NCBI GenBank assembly: GCA_964459465.1 | Contig: CAYWLR010000017.1 | Span: forward strand, 8,244-72,243 | Direction of reading: 5' to 3' | Source: CALAMC01 sp964459465 | Lineage (GTDB): Bacteria > Zixibacteria > MSB-5A5 > GN15 > PGXB01 | DNA length: 64,000 nt | Shown: in pieces, positions 24,489 through 33,129 of the stretch | Layout of the letters: every line of letters begins with the position of its first letter | How positions within the stretch are numbered: position 1 is the stretch's first letter | Translations under genes and position numbers: made by a program | Notes under the pieces: model-generated | What the model was told of the DNA's origin: nothing | Database searches by the model: none | Seen by the model: only the letters and a program-made list of their open reading frames with translations

Positions 24489-25268
24489 ATGCTCAATAAG
24501 CTGGATGAAGCGCTGGCCCGGTATGTTCGACCCGGTTCTTTCCCGCTGGCTATCAGATTCCTCAAGGAGGGTGAAGAGTTTTCCGATAGAACCCGGCGGC
24601 CGAAGCGCGACATGAACATACAGGTGGCTGTCTGTCAGACCTTTTCTATGGCGCGCCGCTACGGCTGGCAGATTGCGGTCGGCGAGGAGGATATCAATTG
24701 CCCTCTGGCGCTGACGGCGTTCGGCTTTAAAAAAGAAACCGAAACCTTCTCCTGCGGTGAAATGTGCGCCGGGATGTTCACCGAAACCCGCTCCGCCGGG
24801 GCGCGAACCGAAGCCGAAGTGCCCCGCTTTTCGTTCCGGGAATATCGCTACATATTAACCGCTCCTCTGGCGCGAGCCGACTTCCAGCCTCATGTTTATC
24901 TGGTTTATGGCAATTCGGCCCAGATCATGCGTCTGCTGGCGGCCGTGCTCTACAAAAAGGGCGGTTATCTGACCAGCAAGTTTTCCGCACGTCTCGACTG
25001 CGCCGATATCTGCATCGAAACCATGAAAACCGGCCAGGCCCAGGTGATTCTGCCCTGTTATGGCGACCGTGTTTTCGGACAAACGCAGGACGACGAAATG
25101 GCCTTGTCGTTCCCGGTCGCAACCGAGGACGATATTATCGCCGGACTGGAGGGAACCCATGACGGCGGCATCCACTACCCGGTTCCGACATTTTTGCGCT
25201 ACAACCCGCAATACCCCAAACATTATTACCGGCTGTTCGAAGACTGGGAAAAACCGGAGAACAAGTAA
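24489..25268 (+). CDS. DUF169 family protein
   Basis: The 259-residue protein matches the DUF169 family in layout: an N-terminal KLDEALARYVRPGSFPLAI, RDMNIQVAVCQTFSMARRYG in the middle, cysteine-containing EDINCPLALTAFG and FSCGEMCAG, and a C-terminal GLEGTHDGGIHYPVPTFLRY. The repeated cysteines suggest metal or cofactor binding. No enzymatic role has been proven for the family. An AAAGGAGG ribosome site precedes the ATG. Its stop overlaps the ATG of the UroD-like gene (ATG at 25268), so the two are coupled. Confidence 0.8.
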   Translation: MLNKLDEALARYVRPGSFPLAIRFLKEGEEFSDRTRRPKRDMNIQVAVCQTFSMARRYGWQIAVGEEDINCPLALTAFGFKKETETFSCGEMCAGMFTETRSAGARTEAEVPRFSFREYRYILTAPLARADFQPHVYLVYGNSAQIMRLLAAVLYKKGGYLTSKFSARLDCADICIETMKTGQAQVILPCYGDRVFGQTQDDEMALSFPVATEDDIIAGLEGTHDGGIHYPVPTFLRYNPQYPKHYYRLFEDWEKPENK

Positions 25269-26263
25269 TGCCCGCCGGATTATCGCACCGTGAACGACTG
25301 AAAATGATCCTGGCCGGCGACAACCCGGACCGATTTGCGGCCTCGGTCTGGAGGCATTTCTATCACCGGGAAACGACCGCCGAAAATCTGGCCGAAGCCA
25401 TGATCGAATTTCAAAACCGTTTCGACTGGGATTTTTTAAAAATCAATCCCCGCGCCAGCTATCACATGGAAGACTGGGGACTCAAACTGGCCTGGTCAAC
25501 CGACGAATTCGAAAAACATATTAAAACCGGATTCCCCGTCAAAAATCTGTCCGACTGGGACAATATCGGCGTCCTTAAGCCGACTGCCCCGGTGCTGGCC
25601 GAGCATCTCAAAGCCATCACTCTGATCAAAAAGGCTTTTCCTAAAGACCTGCCTTTGTTCATGACGGTCTTTAACCCGCTGGGGATCGCCCGCTATCTGG
25701 TCGGACGTGCCGACCTCCTTAAAGACCACTTGTCGCTCGATGAAAAACGTGTCATGGCGGCGCTGGAAAATATAACGAATACCTTCGAACTTTACGCCGC
25801 CGAGATTCGCAACGCCGGGGCCGACGGGCTTTTCTATGCAACTTTGGAATGGGCTTCATCCGATATGATTACCTATGAACAATATGCCCGATGGTGTCGC
25901 CCTCTCGACCTGCGCATTATTGGAGCCGCCGGAAACGACGCCATCAACATCCTCCACGTCTGCGGCGGAAATAATTTTGTCAGGGAACTTGCCGATTATC
26001 CGGTGCACATGGTCAACTGGGATGACGCCCATCCGACCAATATCAATCTCGACGACAGCTTTGCTATCCTTGGCGATAAAACGGTCGCCGCCGGGCTCGA
26101 TTACACCGGCTGGCTCTTACAGGCATCACCCGAAGAAATTATTACCGAAATCGGGAAAATCAAAAAACGCATGGCCGGCAAAAGATTTATTTTTGCACCC
26201 GGATGCGCCATCGACCCGAAAGTTCCGTTTGACAATTTAATGGCCGTGAAAAACAGTCTTTAA
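25268..26263 (+). CDS. Uroporphyrinogen decarboxylase family (UroD/MtaA-like) protein
   Basis: The 331-residue protein has the (beta/alpha)8 fold signature of the UroD superfamily: LSHRERLKMILAGDNPDR at the N-terminus, then FQNRFDWDFLKINPRASYHM, LPLFMTVFNPLGIARYLVG and, near the end, KRFIFAPGCAIDPKVPFDNL. In MtaA/CmuA-type members a late H-x-C-type motif binds zinc for methyl transfer from corrinoid proteins; here INILHVCGGNNF carries it. That suggests a methyltransferase rather than haem biosynthesis, though no corrinoid protein is adjacent. Its ATG overlaps the DUF169 gene, which points to a shared job. Confidence 0.8.
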   Translation: MPAGLSHRERLKMILAGDNPDRFAASVWRHFYHRETTAENLAEAMIEFQNRFDWDFLKINPRASYHMEDWGLKLAWSTDEFEKHIKTGFPVKNLSDWDNIGVLKPTAPVLAEHLKAITLIKKAFPKDLPLFMTVFNPLGIARYLVGRADLLKDHLSLDEKRVMAALENITNTFELYAAEIRNAGADGLFYATLEWASSDMITYEQYARWCRPLDLRIIGAAGNDAINILHVCGGNNFVRELADYPVHMVNWDDAHPTNINLDDSFAILGDKTVAAGLDYTGWLLQASPEEIITEIGKIKKRMAGKRFIFAPGCAIDPKVPFDNLMAVKNSL

Positions 26264-26285
26264 CCATAATATCGTGGGAGGTAAT

Positions 26286-26450
26286 ATGTTCATCGGATTG
26301 ATTCTCGTCATCGCCGGAGTTTTGCTGCTACTGACGCGGGCCAACGTTATTCCCGGAAACATATGGGATTATGCTCTGCCGATTATTCTGATCGCCATCG
26401 GCGCCCGCCTGTTATTCACCAACCGCCGCAAGAACTTCCATATCGAATAG
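26286..26450 (+). CDS. Small two-helix membrane protein (LiaF/DUF5668-like)
   Basis: A 54-residue frame starting MFIGLILVIAGVLLLLTR has a GGGAGG ribosome site upstream and ends one base before the BlaI-type gene. It has two hydrophobic helices, FIGLILVIAGVLLLL and ALPIILIAIGARLLF, separated by a short loop (ANVIPGNIWDY) and followed by a basic tail (NRRKN). The plan matches the protein at 5638-5850. Function unknown; its position suggests co-expression with the repressor downstream. Confidence 0.65.
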   Translation: MFIGLILVIAGVLLLLTRANVIPGNIWDYALPIILIAIGARLLFTNRRKNFHIE

Positions 26451-26451
26451 C

Positions 26452-26826
26452 ATGAAACCGCAGGTTATCCTTCACCCGGCACGACCCGGGCTGGAGAAAT
26501 TCATGGGCGGCCTGGAGGCGAAAGTGATGGATATCGTCTGGGCCAATAAAAACCTGACCGTCAAACGGGCCCATTACTTTCTTTCCAAAGAGCGCACTTA
26601 CGCCTATACCACGGTCATGACCATCATGAATCGCCTCGTGAAAAAAAACTTCCTGACCCGCGAAAAAGTCAGCCATTCATATCAGTATGCCGCGGTCATG
26701 CGTCGCGAGGAGTTTATTGACTATGCCATCGCAGAAACGATCGTGTCGCTAAAAGCTGACTTCCCCGTCGCCTGGGACAAAGCCCTGTCGACCTCCAAAG
26801 CCGCGAAAAAAGGCGGCAAGCGTTAA
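26452..26826 (+). CDS. BlaI/MecI/CopY-family transcriptional repressor
   Basis: The 124-residue protein has the winged-helix domain of the BlaI family: LEAKVMDIVWANKNLTVKRA, the recognition helix region YAYTTVMTIMNRLVKKNFLT and the wing SHSYQYAAV. The C-terminal dimerisation helix (FIDYAIAETIVSLKADFP) is shorter than usual and ends in a lysine-rich tail (KAAKKGGKR). BlaI relatives repress target genes until cleaved by a BlaR1-type sensor protease; no such sensor is adjacent, so the trigger is unknown. Confidence 0.83.
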   Translation: MKPQVILHPARPGLEKFMGGLEAKVMDIVWANKNLTVKRAHYFLSKERTYAYTTVMTIMNRLVKKNFLTREKVSHSYQYAAVMRREEFIDYAIAETIVSLKADFPVAWDKALSTSKAAKKGGKR

Positions 26827-26878
26827 TCGTCATTAAGACCGGCTTCATATCCGGCCGCAGGGTGTCGATATATTCAAT

Positions 26879-27643
26879 ATGAAGCATGTAATTTCCGCAT
26901 TCATAATGCTGGTTATGGTACCGCCTGTCCACGCCGGTAATCAGGTGACGACATCGTTTCACGGAATTACGTTCGTAACCCCTCCCGGCTGGACAGTGGA
27001 ATCGATCGACGAAGACCAAATAATGGTCCGAACCGACTTGCCGGATCGCCCGGAAATATCGATACGCCGTTTCATTCTTGCCAAAAACAAACAGATTAGA
27101 TCCCGTGACGAAATGATTGCCGCCGTCAAAGGCCTGTTCTCCGAACTGGGAATAACATCGGAAACCGATATTGCCCTCGAATACAATAATAGTAAAACGG
27201 TCATGTTTAATACGGCCTGCCATGTCCGGACCGTCGCTGACGATAAATCATATTTTTTCATGATCAAGGGTCTATTCTGCAACGACCACCGGCATGGACA
27301 GACACTGTATTTGCTGGAATACAAAGACGCGGCGGCGCCGGATGCACCGTTGGCCGCAAATCTTGAACGGCTGTTCGAATCGGCGTTACTTACGGAAACG
27401 GCCCTGGATGATATCTATCCGTCGGACGCCGGGCTGAATTACTTATACGTTATTATTCTAATCGGACTGGCCGCCTTTTTCTTCGCCAGAAATCGCCGCA
27501 TTCAAAATTCCCGAAATCCGCTGGGAAGAAGCTCCGAGCATTTCTGGCGTTGTCCCAATTGCCGCATGATAAATCACAACGATAAAGCGCAATGCCGTCG
27601 TTGCGGCAGCCTCCGCCCCGAACCGCAAAATATCAGGCAGTAA
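26879..27643 (+). CDS. Exported single-pass membrane protein with C-terminal zinc ribbon
   Basis: The 254-residue protein begins with a signal peptide (ISAFIMLVMVPPVHA). The exported part (~20-180) starts VTTSFHGITFVTPPGWTVES, a DcrB/DUF1795-like opening strand pattern. A transmembrane helix follows (YLYVIILIGLAAFFFA, ~residue 190). The C-terminal tail is cytoplasmic and carries a four-cysteine zinc ribbon of RanBP2 style (CPNC ... CRRCGSL). It is convergent with the epimerase gene with no intergenic space. Function unknown; the tail may bind a partner or nucleic acid. Confidence 0.6.
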   Translation: MKHVISAFIMLVMVPPVHAGNQVTTSFHGITFVTPPGWTVESIDEDQIMVRTDLPDRPEISIRRFILAKNKQIRSRDEMIAAVKGLFSELGITSETDIALEYNNSKTVMFNTACHVRTVADDKSYFFMIKGLFCNDHRHGQTLYLLEYKDAAAPDAPLAANLERLFESALLTETALDDIYPSDAGLNYLYVIILIGLAAFFFARNRRIQNSRNPLGRSSEHFWRCPNCRMINHNDKAQCRRCGSLRPEPQNIRQ

Positions 27644-28039
27644 TCACTCTTCCTTTAGTTCGATGAGAACACCGGCCGTGGACGACGGGTGCAGAAAGGC
27701 TATTTTCTTTCCGCCGGCTCCGACACGGGGTGTTTGGTCTATCAGACGATAACCCTTTTGCTTCAAGTCTTCGAGTTTTGCATCGATATCCTTGACCAAA
27801 AAAGCCAGATGGTGAATCCCCGGGCCGCGCTTGTCGAGAAACTTTTTAATCGGGCTGGCGTCGTCTGTCGGCACTAAAAGCTCAACCTTACCGCCGCTTT
27901 CGAGCCGGAAAAAAAGCGCCTTGATCTTTTGATCCGGAACTTCGGCCGTATGATCCGGGCTGACCGACAGTACTTCTGAAAATACTTTCGCCGCTTCGTT
28001 CAGATTATCCACGGCAATACCGATATGCGCCAGTTTCAT
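27644..28039 (-). CDS. mce: Methylmalonyl-CoA epimerase
   Basis: The 131-residue protein is a vicinal-oxygen-chelate fold enzyme: HIGIAVDNLNEAAKVFSEVL with the first metal histidine, GIHHLAFLVKDIDAKLED with the second, and a final glutamate in GVLIELKEE. It interconverts (2S)- and (2R)-methylmalonyl-CoA, linking carboxylation of propionyl-CoA to the mutase. The ATG follows the stop of the lipoprotein gene at once. It is the last gene of the propionate string. Confidence 0.92.
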   Translation of the reverse strand: MKLAHIGIAVDNLNEAAKVFSEVLSVSPDHTAEVPDQKIKALFFRLESGGKVELLVPTDDASPIKKFLDKRGPGIHHLAFLVKDIDAKLEDLKQKGYRLIDQTPRVGAGGKKIAFLHPSSTAGVLIELKEE

Positions 28040-28549
28040 TTAATTCCCCCCGGAATCATCATACTCCTCGGCCTCCCGCTCTCCGGCCTTGAAGGCTTCG
28101 TATTCGGCCTGAAGCTTGTAATACGACAGGGACGGCTTTTTCCAGCGACCGCCCTCGCGATACATCCGCACCGGGTAACCCTGCGTCGTCTCTCCTCCGG
28201 CCCGAAGTTCATATTGAATCCGGATATAGGCAATGGCCGTGTCGGCCGTAATGCTGACACTGTCAACCGTGATAGCCTTCATGGTGTCGTACTGATAGAC
28301 CATTATCTGCTCGAATGTATAATACTCGTTGAGCGAATGTTCCATCTTATAGTATTCGTGCTCGTGTTCATAAAGCACGGTTTTATCGCCCTCACGCATA
28401 CGCTCGAAAAATTCGATTATATCGTGCTTGACCTGTTCTTCATCCGAACTCGCCGCAATATTTCCGGAAGTTTTGCTCGAATCATTTTGAGCACAAGAGA
28501 TCATCAATGCCGCGATGGCCGCAACACCAAACAAGTAGTTAACTTTCAT
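28040..28549 (-). CDS. Lipoprotein of unknown function
   Basis: The ATG at 28549 is chosen because GGGGTGAA lies just upstream; a GTG at 28558 would lie within that site. The 169-residue product has a type II signal peptide with a lipobox ending in a cysteine (ALMISC), then an N-terminal Ser/Asp-rich linker. The globular part (EEQVKHDIIEFFERMREGDK to PSLSYYKLQAEYEAF) resembles an NTF2/SnoaL-like fold, but the match is only by pattern. It overlaps the mutase gene upstream by 11 bases and abuts mce. Why a lipoprotein is in this operon is unclear. Confidence 0.6.
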   Translation of the reverse strand: MKVNYLFGVAAIAALMISCAQNDSSKTSGNIAASSDEEQVKHDIIEFFERMREGDKTVLYEHEHEYYKMEHSLNEYYTFEQIMVYQYDTMKAITVDSVSITADTAIAYIRIQYELRAGGETTQGYPVRMYREGGRWKKPSLSYYKLQAEYEAFKAGEREAEEYDDSGGN

Positions 28550-30104
28550 GATATTCACCCCAGATTTTCCTCATACGATCGGAGATTTCCCCGACCGTGG
28601 CATATTTTTCCACGGCCGTTATTACCGCCGGGACAATACTATCTGTTCCGCGGGCGGCCCGCTCCAGTTCATGCAAGGAATTTATGACCATGTCGTTATT
28701 TCGTCCCTGCTTTAATCTTTTCAATTTCTCGATCTGGATTCTTTCCAGATCGGGGTCCACCCTTAATATATCGGTCGGACCGGTTGGGTCGGAAATAAAT
28801 TTATTCACCCCGACGATAACCGTTTCCCCGTTTTCTATCATCTTTTGATGTTTATACGCCGATTTGGCGATTTCATCCTTGAAATACCCGGATTCGACAC
28901 ATTTGATCGCCCCGCCCCGCTTGTCGATTTCATCCATGAGGGCAATAATTTTTAATTCCAGCTGGTCTGTCAAATATTCTACCAGATATGACCCGCCCAG
29001 CGGGTCGGCCGAGTCGGCCACGCCCGATTCAAAGGCCAGCACCTGCTGGGTGCGCAAAGCGATTTCGGCCGATTTTTCGGTCGGCAAAGCCAACGCCTCA
29101 TCGTACGAATTCGTATGCAGCGACTGCGTCCCGCCCAAAATCGCCGCCAGCGCCTGCATGGCCGTGCGAACGATATTGTTTTCCGGCTGCTGGGCGGTCA
29201 AAGTCGAGCCGCCTGTCTGTGTATGAAATCGCAATAGCAGAGAACGTTCTGATTTGGCGTGGTACTCGTTCTTGAGAATTTTGGCCCAGATGCGCCGCGC
29301 AGCCCGAAACTTGGCCGTTTCTTCGAAAATATTACTGTGAGCCGCGAAGAAAAACGACAACCGGGGCGCGAAATCGTCGATGTCGAGTCCCGCCGACAAA
29401 GCGCTTTCGACGTAGGCCTTGGCATCGGAAAGCGTAAAAGCTATCTCCTGTGCGGCCGTCGAGCCGGCTTCACGGATATGATATCCCGATATGGAAATCG
29501 TATTGAATTTCGGCAAATGGTCCTTGGCATAGGCGAAAATATCGGTGATGATGCGCATCGACGGTTCCGGCGGAAATATATAGGTCTTGCGGGCGATAAA
29601 TTCCTTGAGAATATCATTTTGTATCGTACCCGATATTTTTTCCGGTGCCACCCCCTGCTTTTTGGCCACCGCAATATACATCGCCAGTAAAATCACGGCC
29701 GTGGAGTTGATGGTCATCGACGTGGAAACTTCACCCAGAGGAATTTTATCGAACAGGGTTTCCATATCGGCCAATGAATCTATCGCCACGCCGGTCCGGC
29801 CGACTTCGCCGCGTGCCATAGGGTGGTCGCTGTCATAGCCGATTTGCGTGGCCAAATCGAAGGCCACCGAAAGCCCGGTCTGGCCCTTGTCCAATAAATA
29901 GCGGAAACGACGATTCGTTTCCTCGGCCGTCCCGAAACCGGCATACTGCCGCATCGTCCAGAGCCGTCCGCGGTACATATCAGGATAGATGCCTCGCGTG
30001 TATGGATATTGTCCCGGACGACCGGGATCCAAACCATCCGATAAGGCGTCATCGGCAACTATCGGGATCTTTATGCCCGACGTCGTTTCTTTGGAATCAT
30101 CCAC
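28539..30104 (-). CDS. Methylmalonyl-CoA mutase, large subunit (no B12 domain)
   Basis: The 521-residue protein is the catalytic TIM-barrel part of an acyl-CoA mutase, ending without the cobalamin-binding domain. Typical strings are YTRGIYPDMYRGRLWTMRQY, LSVAFDLATQIGYDSDHP and RFHTQTGGSTLTAQQPENN. At the two positions that set substrate choice it has Tyr (in RQYAGF) and Arg (in KEFIARKTY), the pair of methylmalonyl-CoA mutase. It converts methylmalonyl-CoA to succinyl-CoA with adenosylcobalamin. The only B12-binding subunit in the window is at 36800, shared or recruited. It follows the biotin carrier gene directly. Confidence 0.88.
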   Translation of the reverse strand: MDDSKETTSGIKIPIVADDALSDGLDPGRPGQYPYTRGIYPDMYRGRLWTMRQYAGFGTAEETNRRFRYLLDKGQTGLSVAFDLATQIGYDSDHPMARGEVGRTGVAIDSLADMETLFDKIPLGEVSTSMTINSTAVILLAMYIAVAKKQGVAPEKISGTIQNDILKEFIARKTYIFPPEPSMRIITDIFAYAKDHLPKFNTISISGYHIREAGSTAAQEIAFTLSDAKAYVESALSAGLDIDDFAPRLSFFFAAHSNIFEETAKFRAARRIWAKILKNEYHAKSERSLLLRFHTQTGGSTLTAQQPENNIVRTAMQALAAILGGTQSLHTNSYDEALALPTEKSAEIALRTQQVLAFESGVADSADPLGGSYLVEYLTDQLELKIIALMDEIDKRGGAIKCVESGYFKDEIAKSAYKHQKMIENGETVIVGVNKFISDPTGPTDILRVDPDLERIQIEKLKRLKQGRNNDMVINSLHELERAARGTDSIVPAVITAVEKYATVGEISDRMRKIWGEYHES

Positions 30105-30620
30105 CTATTCCAGCTCCACCAGCTTGTCGTATCTTTCGACGGCCTGACCGGCCGCAACAAAAACCGCCCTGACAATCCCCGCCGCCGGGGCTTTTATCAT
30201 GTTTTCCATTTTCATGGCTTCGATTATGATCAGCGTCTGGTCTTTTTTGACTTCATCTCCCGGCTTGACCTCCGCGGCCAGCACCAGGCCCGGCATCGGG
30301 GTTTTTATGATTTTATCCTTGACGTCACCCGACGCGTTCCCCGCTTTCTTGCGCAATTCGGCCAAACCGTATGCTTCCACCCGAACGTCATACTGCCGGC
30401 CCCCGATAAATACATTTAGCGTCCCGCCCGCCGGACGAACAATGATTTCCTCCGGTGACGCTCCGAAACGCATTAAAAACCTCCCCCCGGCCAGTTTCTC
30501 CGCGATTATTTTATATTCCCCGGATTCATTAACCAGAAGATATTCATTACCGCTCGATTGGATTTTCAGGTCATACTCTTTTTCACCGACCGTAACGATG
30601 TATCTTTCCATTTCCGCCAT
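30105..30620 (-). CDS. Biotin carboxyl carrier protein, propionyl-CoA carboxylase type
   Basis: The 171-residue protein has a C-terminal biotinyl domain with the lysine site EAMKMEN (~residue 136), preceded by the Pro-rich KTPMPGLVLAAEVKPGD. The N-terminal ~80 residues are beta-rich (MERYIVTVGEKEYDLKIQSS), as in the linker/BT-like domain between biotin carboxylase and carrier in PccA proteins. Here the carrier and the carboxylase are separate genes. It ends next to the mutase gene at 30104 and starts 12 bases after the carboxylase gene. Confidence 0.9.
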   Translation of the reverse strand: MAEMERYIVTVGEKEYDLKIQSSGNEYLLVNESGEYKIIAEKLAGGRFLMRFGASPEEIIVRPAGGTLNVFIGGRQYDVRVEAYGLAELRKKAGNASGDVKDKIIKTPMPGLVLAAEVKPGDEVKKDQTLIIIEAMKMENMIKAPAAGIVRAVFVAAGQAVERYDKLVELE

Positions 30621-30631
30621 TGCCTTGTTTC

Positions 30632-32155
30632 CTACGCCAGCCGTTTGACCCCTTCACGACGGTAATGCAGCAGCCAGTTGCTCGACGGTGATCTCTTGTC
30701 CCGTGACATATCGAGCGTATGCTTATCGCGATTCATCACTTCGTACACCAGCGCCGCCATGGCCGCCTTTTGCTCCATTTCGCTACGGTTTCCAATAAAA
30801 ATTCGATTCGGAAATTCCCGGTCGATAAAATCAGTAGCATAATTCCCCTCTTGAAATGATTTGTTCCGCATCACCGCCAGCGCAAAATCGATAGTCGTGC
30901 ATACTCCCGATACGCGATATTCCTTGAGCGCCCGGATGGTTCGCTCGATGCCTTGCCGCCGGTCTTCGCCCCACACAACCAGCTTTGAAATAATCGGGTC
31001 ATAATATATCGGTATTTCCGAATCCGCCACCACTCCGGCATCGAGGCGTATCCCCGGCCCGGTCGGCTCGCGATACTCATGCAATACCCCGGTCGAGGGC
31101 ATAAAATTATTGGCGCTGTCTTCGGCATATATGCGGCACTCGATGGCATGACCGCGCCATTGCACGTCTTCCTGTCGGTACGATAGCGGCCGGCCCTCGG
31201 CGATACGGAACATCTCGCGCACGATATCGATGCCGGTCACCATCTCGGTTACCGGGTGTTCCACCTGAAGGCGGGTGTTGACTTCGAGAAAATAGAAATT
31301 AAGCTTGTCATCGACCAGAAATTCCACCGTCCCGGCTCCCACATAATGCGAAGCCTTGGCGATATCGACCGCGGCCCGGCCCATCCTTTCGCGTAGTTCC
31401 GGTGTCATGATCGGCGACGGCGACTCTTCGATAACTTTCTGGTGCCGCCGTTGAACCGAGCATTCGCGCTCACCCAGATGTATGACATTGCCGTGGGTAT
31501 CGGCCAATATTTGTATCTCAACGTGGTGTGGCCGCTCGAAATACTTTTCGAAATAAACGCGCCCGTCGCCGAACGCCGAACCGGCCTCGCGTATGGCCGA
31601 TTCGATTGATTCGACGATATTATCACCCTCGCGGACGATACGCATGCCTTTTCCGCCGCCTCCCGCCGCCGCCTTGACCAGTATCGGAAAACCGACGCCT
31701 TTTGCCTGTTCCGCGGCTTTGGGAACGTCCTTTATATCGAAATCCGTTCCCGGCCCGACCGGCAGTCCGGCCTTTATCGCCGTTTTGCGGGCTTCCAGCT
31801 TGTCGCCCAGAAATGCAATCGTCTCCGATTTCGGCCCGACAAAGATTATTCCATTATCTTCGCACAATTTCGCGAATGATGCGTTCTCGGCCAGAAATCC
31901 GTAACCCGGATGCACCGCCTGCGCCCCGGATTGTAGGATGACCTCGACTATTTTATTTTGATTCAAATAGCTTTCTTTGGAAGGAGCCGGACCGACACAA
32001 TACGCTTCATCGGCCAGACGAACATGCAAAGCGGTCCGGTCGCATTCGGAATAAATCGCAACCGATTTAATCCCGGCGTCCTTGCACGCCCGGATGATGC
32101 GTACCGCAATCTCCCCCCGATTGGCAACAAGAATTTTGGTGATCTTATTATTCAT
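30632..32155 (-). CDS. Biotin carboxylase subunit of an acyl-CoA carboxylase
   Basis: The ATG at 32155 starts MNNKITKILVANRGEIAVRI, the conserved start of biotin carboxylases; a TTG at 32176 is an alternative and no clear ribosome site is seen. The ~507-residue protein has the ATP-grasp layout: VKAAAGGGGKGMRIVREGDN for the glycine-rich loop, EHPVTEMVTGIDIV with the catalytic glutamate region, and the C-terminal HAIECRIYAEDSANNFMPST. With the carrier (30105) and carboxyltransferase (33188) it would carboxylate propionyl-CoA. The repeat array and transposase at 32201-33110 separate it from pccB. Confidence 0.9.
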   Translation of the reverse strand: MNNKITKILVANRGEIAVRIIRACKDAGIKSVAIYSECDRTALHVRLADEAYCVGPAPSKESYLNQNKIVEVILQSGAQAVHPGYGFLAENASFAKLCEDNGIIFVGPKSETIAFLGDKLEARKTAIKAGLPVGPGTDFDIKDVPKAAEQAKGVGFPILVKAAAGGGGKGMRIVREGDNIVESIESAIREAGSAFGDGRVYFEKYFERPHHVEIQILADTHGNVIHLGERECSVQRRHQKVIEESPSPIMTPELRERMGRAAVDIAKASHYVGAGTVEFLVDDKLNFYFLEVNTRLQVEHPVTEMVTGIDIVREMFRIAEGRPLSYRQEDVQWRGHAIECRIYAEDSANNFMPSTGVLHEYREPTGPGIRLDAGVVADSEIPIYYDPIISKLVVWGEDRRQGIERTIRALKEYRVSGVCTTIDFALAVMRNKSFQEGNYATDFIDREFPNRIFIGNRSEMEQKAAMAALVYEVMNRDKHTLDMSRDKRSPSSNWLLHYRREGVKRLA

Positions 32156-32200
32156 ATACAAAATAATACATATCAAGCATTAATAATGTCATTTTGAAAA

Positions 32201-32516
32201 GGTGCTCCGCCGCCTGCGGTGGGCGGCCTCTCATCGTCATCCTTATACGGTGCCCCGCCGCTTGCGGTGGGTGGCCTCTCATTGTCATCCTTATACGGTG
32301 CCCCGCCGCTTGCGGTGGGTGGCCTCTCATTGTCATCCNNNNNNNNNNNNNNNNNNNNNNNNNNNNNNNNNNNNNNNNNNNNNNNNNNNNNNNNNNNNNN
32401 NNNNNNNNNNNNNNNNNNNNNNNNNNNNNNNNNNNNNNGTCATCCTTATACGGTGCCCCGCCGCTTGCGGTGGGTGGCCTCTCATTGTCATCCTTATACG
32501 GTGCCCCGCCGCTTGC
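32201..32516. repeat. Tandem 48-bp repeat array with REP-like palindrome, broken by gap
   Basis: Unit length is 48 bases. A diverged copy is at 32201-32248, a perfect one at 32249-32296, one cut by the gap at 32297-32338, a tail at 32439-32451, a full copy at 32452-32499 and a partial at 32500-32516. Each unit carries CCCGCCGCTTGCGGTGGG, an 8-base hairpin (one G-T pair) with a TT loop. There are no spacers, so it is not a CRISPR array. Real copy number is hidden by the 100-N gap. Unit length is a multiple of three, so reading frames stay open across it. Confidence 0.9.
32339..32438. other. Assembly gap (100 N)
   Basis: A run of exactly 100 Ns within the 48-bp repeats. The true length is unknown, and reading frames across it are not reliable. 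Confidence 0.99.
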
Positions 32517-33110
32517 ATGTTCTGAATTCCAATGAAGAAAAGGTTCCGAATTCTTATGAGCAATTGCGGTGGGACTATTCATATCAAATAAATCAATATC
32601 TATAATTCCATTTCTTGCACCAAAATAATGACTATAACTTGACCATGTCCAATCCTCCGGTTTGGCCGCTAATCCCCGAGTCACCGGATTTTTATGACAA
32701 TATTCAATCTTTGTTATTATAGAATCATGATCACGGCAATTATGGTCAAAGCACCTTTTCTGCCAGAAAACAAAACGTTCTTCGTTTCTTCTTATGACCT
32801 TCAGTTCCTTTAAAATACGATTGCTGGTGGTCCTGAAATAATTTAGTATCTCTCTGGCTGATAAGGATTTTAATTCACCGATAACTCGACCGATCAAGGT
32901 CCCCTCACAAGGATAGATTAACAGGTGAACATGATTAGGCATTACAACGTATGCATAAAGTTTAAAACTATATTTCATTCTTAATTTATCAAGGGCCTTA
33001 ACGAATATTAACTTCGCATTATCATCAATCAGCAGTTTCATCCTGTTGTGGCAGGAAAATGTAATGAACCTGACGGTGTTCAAATCATCATAATGTCGTA
33101 ATTCGGTCAT
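32439..33110 (-). CDS. RAYT-like (Y1/HUH) transposase, 3' end unresolved
   Basis: The protein starts MTELRHYDDLNTVRFITFSC and has the REP-associated tyrosine transposase layout: the metal-binding HUH motif in YVVMPNHVHLLIYP (~residue 60) and a catalytic tyrosine in KIEYCHKNPVTRGL (~residue 140), with WTWSSYSHYF after it. RAYTs nick REP palindromes. A REP-like palindrome lies on both sides of this gene (33130-33152 inverted, and the array). The frame runs into the 48-bp array and then the gap, so the real stop is not known; the natural end is probably near the first array copy. No IS200-style partner gene is present. Confidence 0.85.
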
Positions 33111-33129
33111 ACTCTGATTTTAACCCTCC

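Noticed and set aside
32201..32516. Direct repeats that could suggest a CRISPR array
   Set aside because: Units are head-to-tail with no unique spacers, and no cas gene is nearby. They are tandem repeats with a REP-like hairpin.
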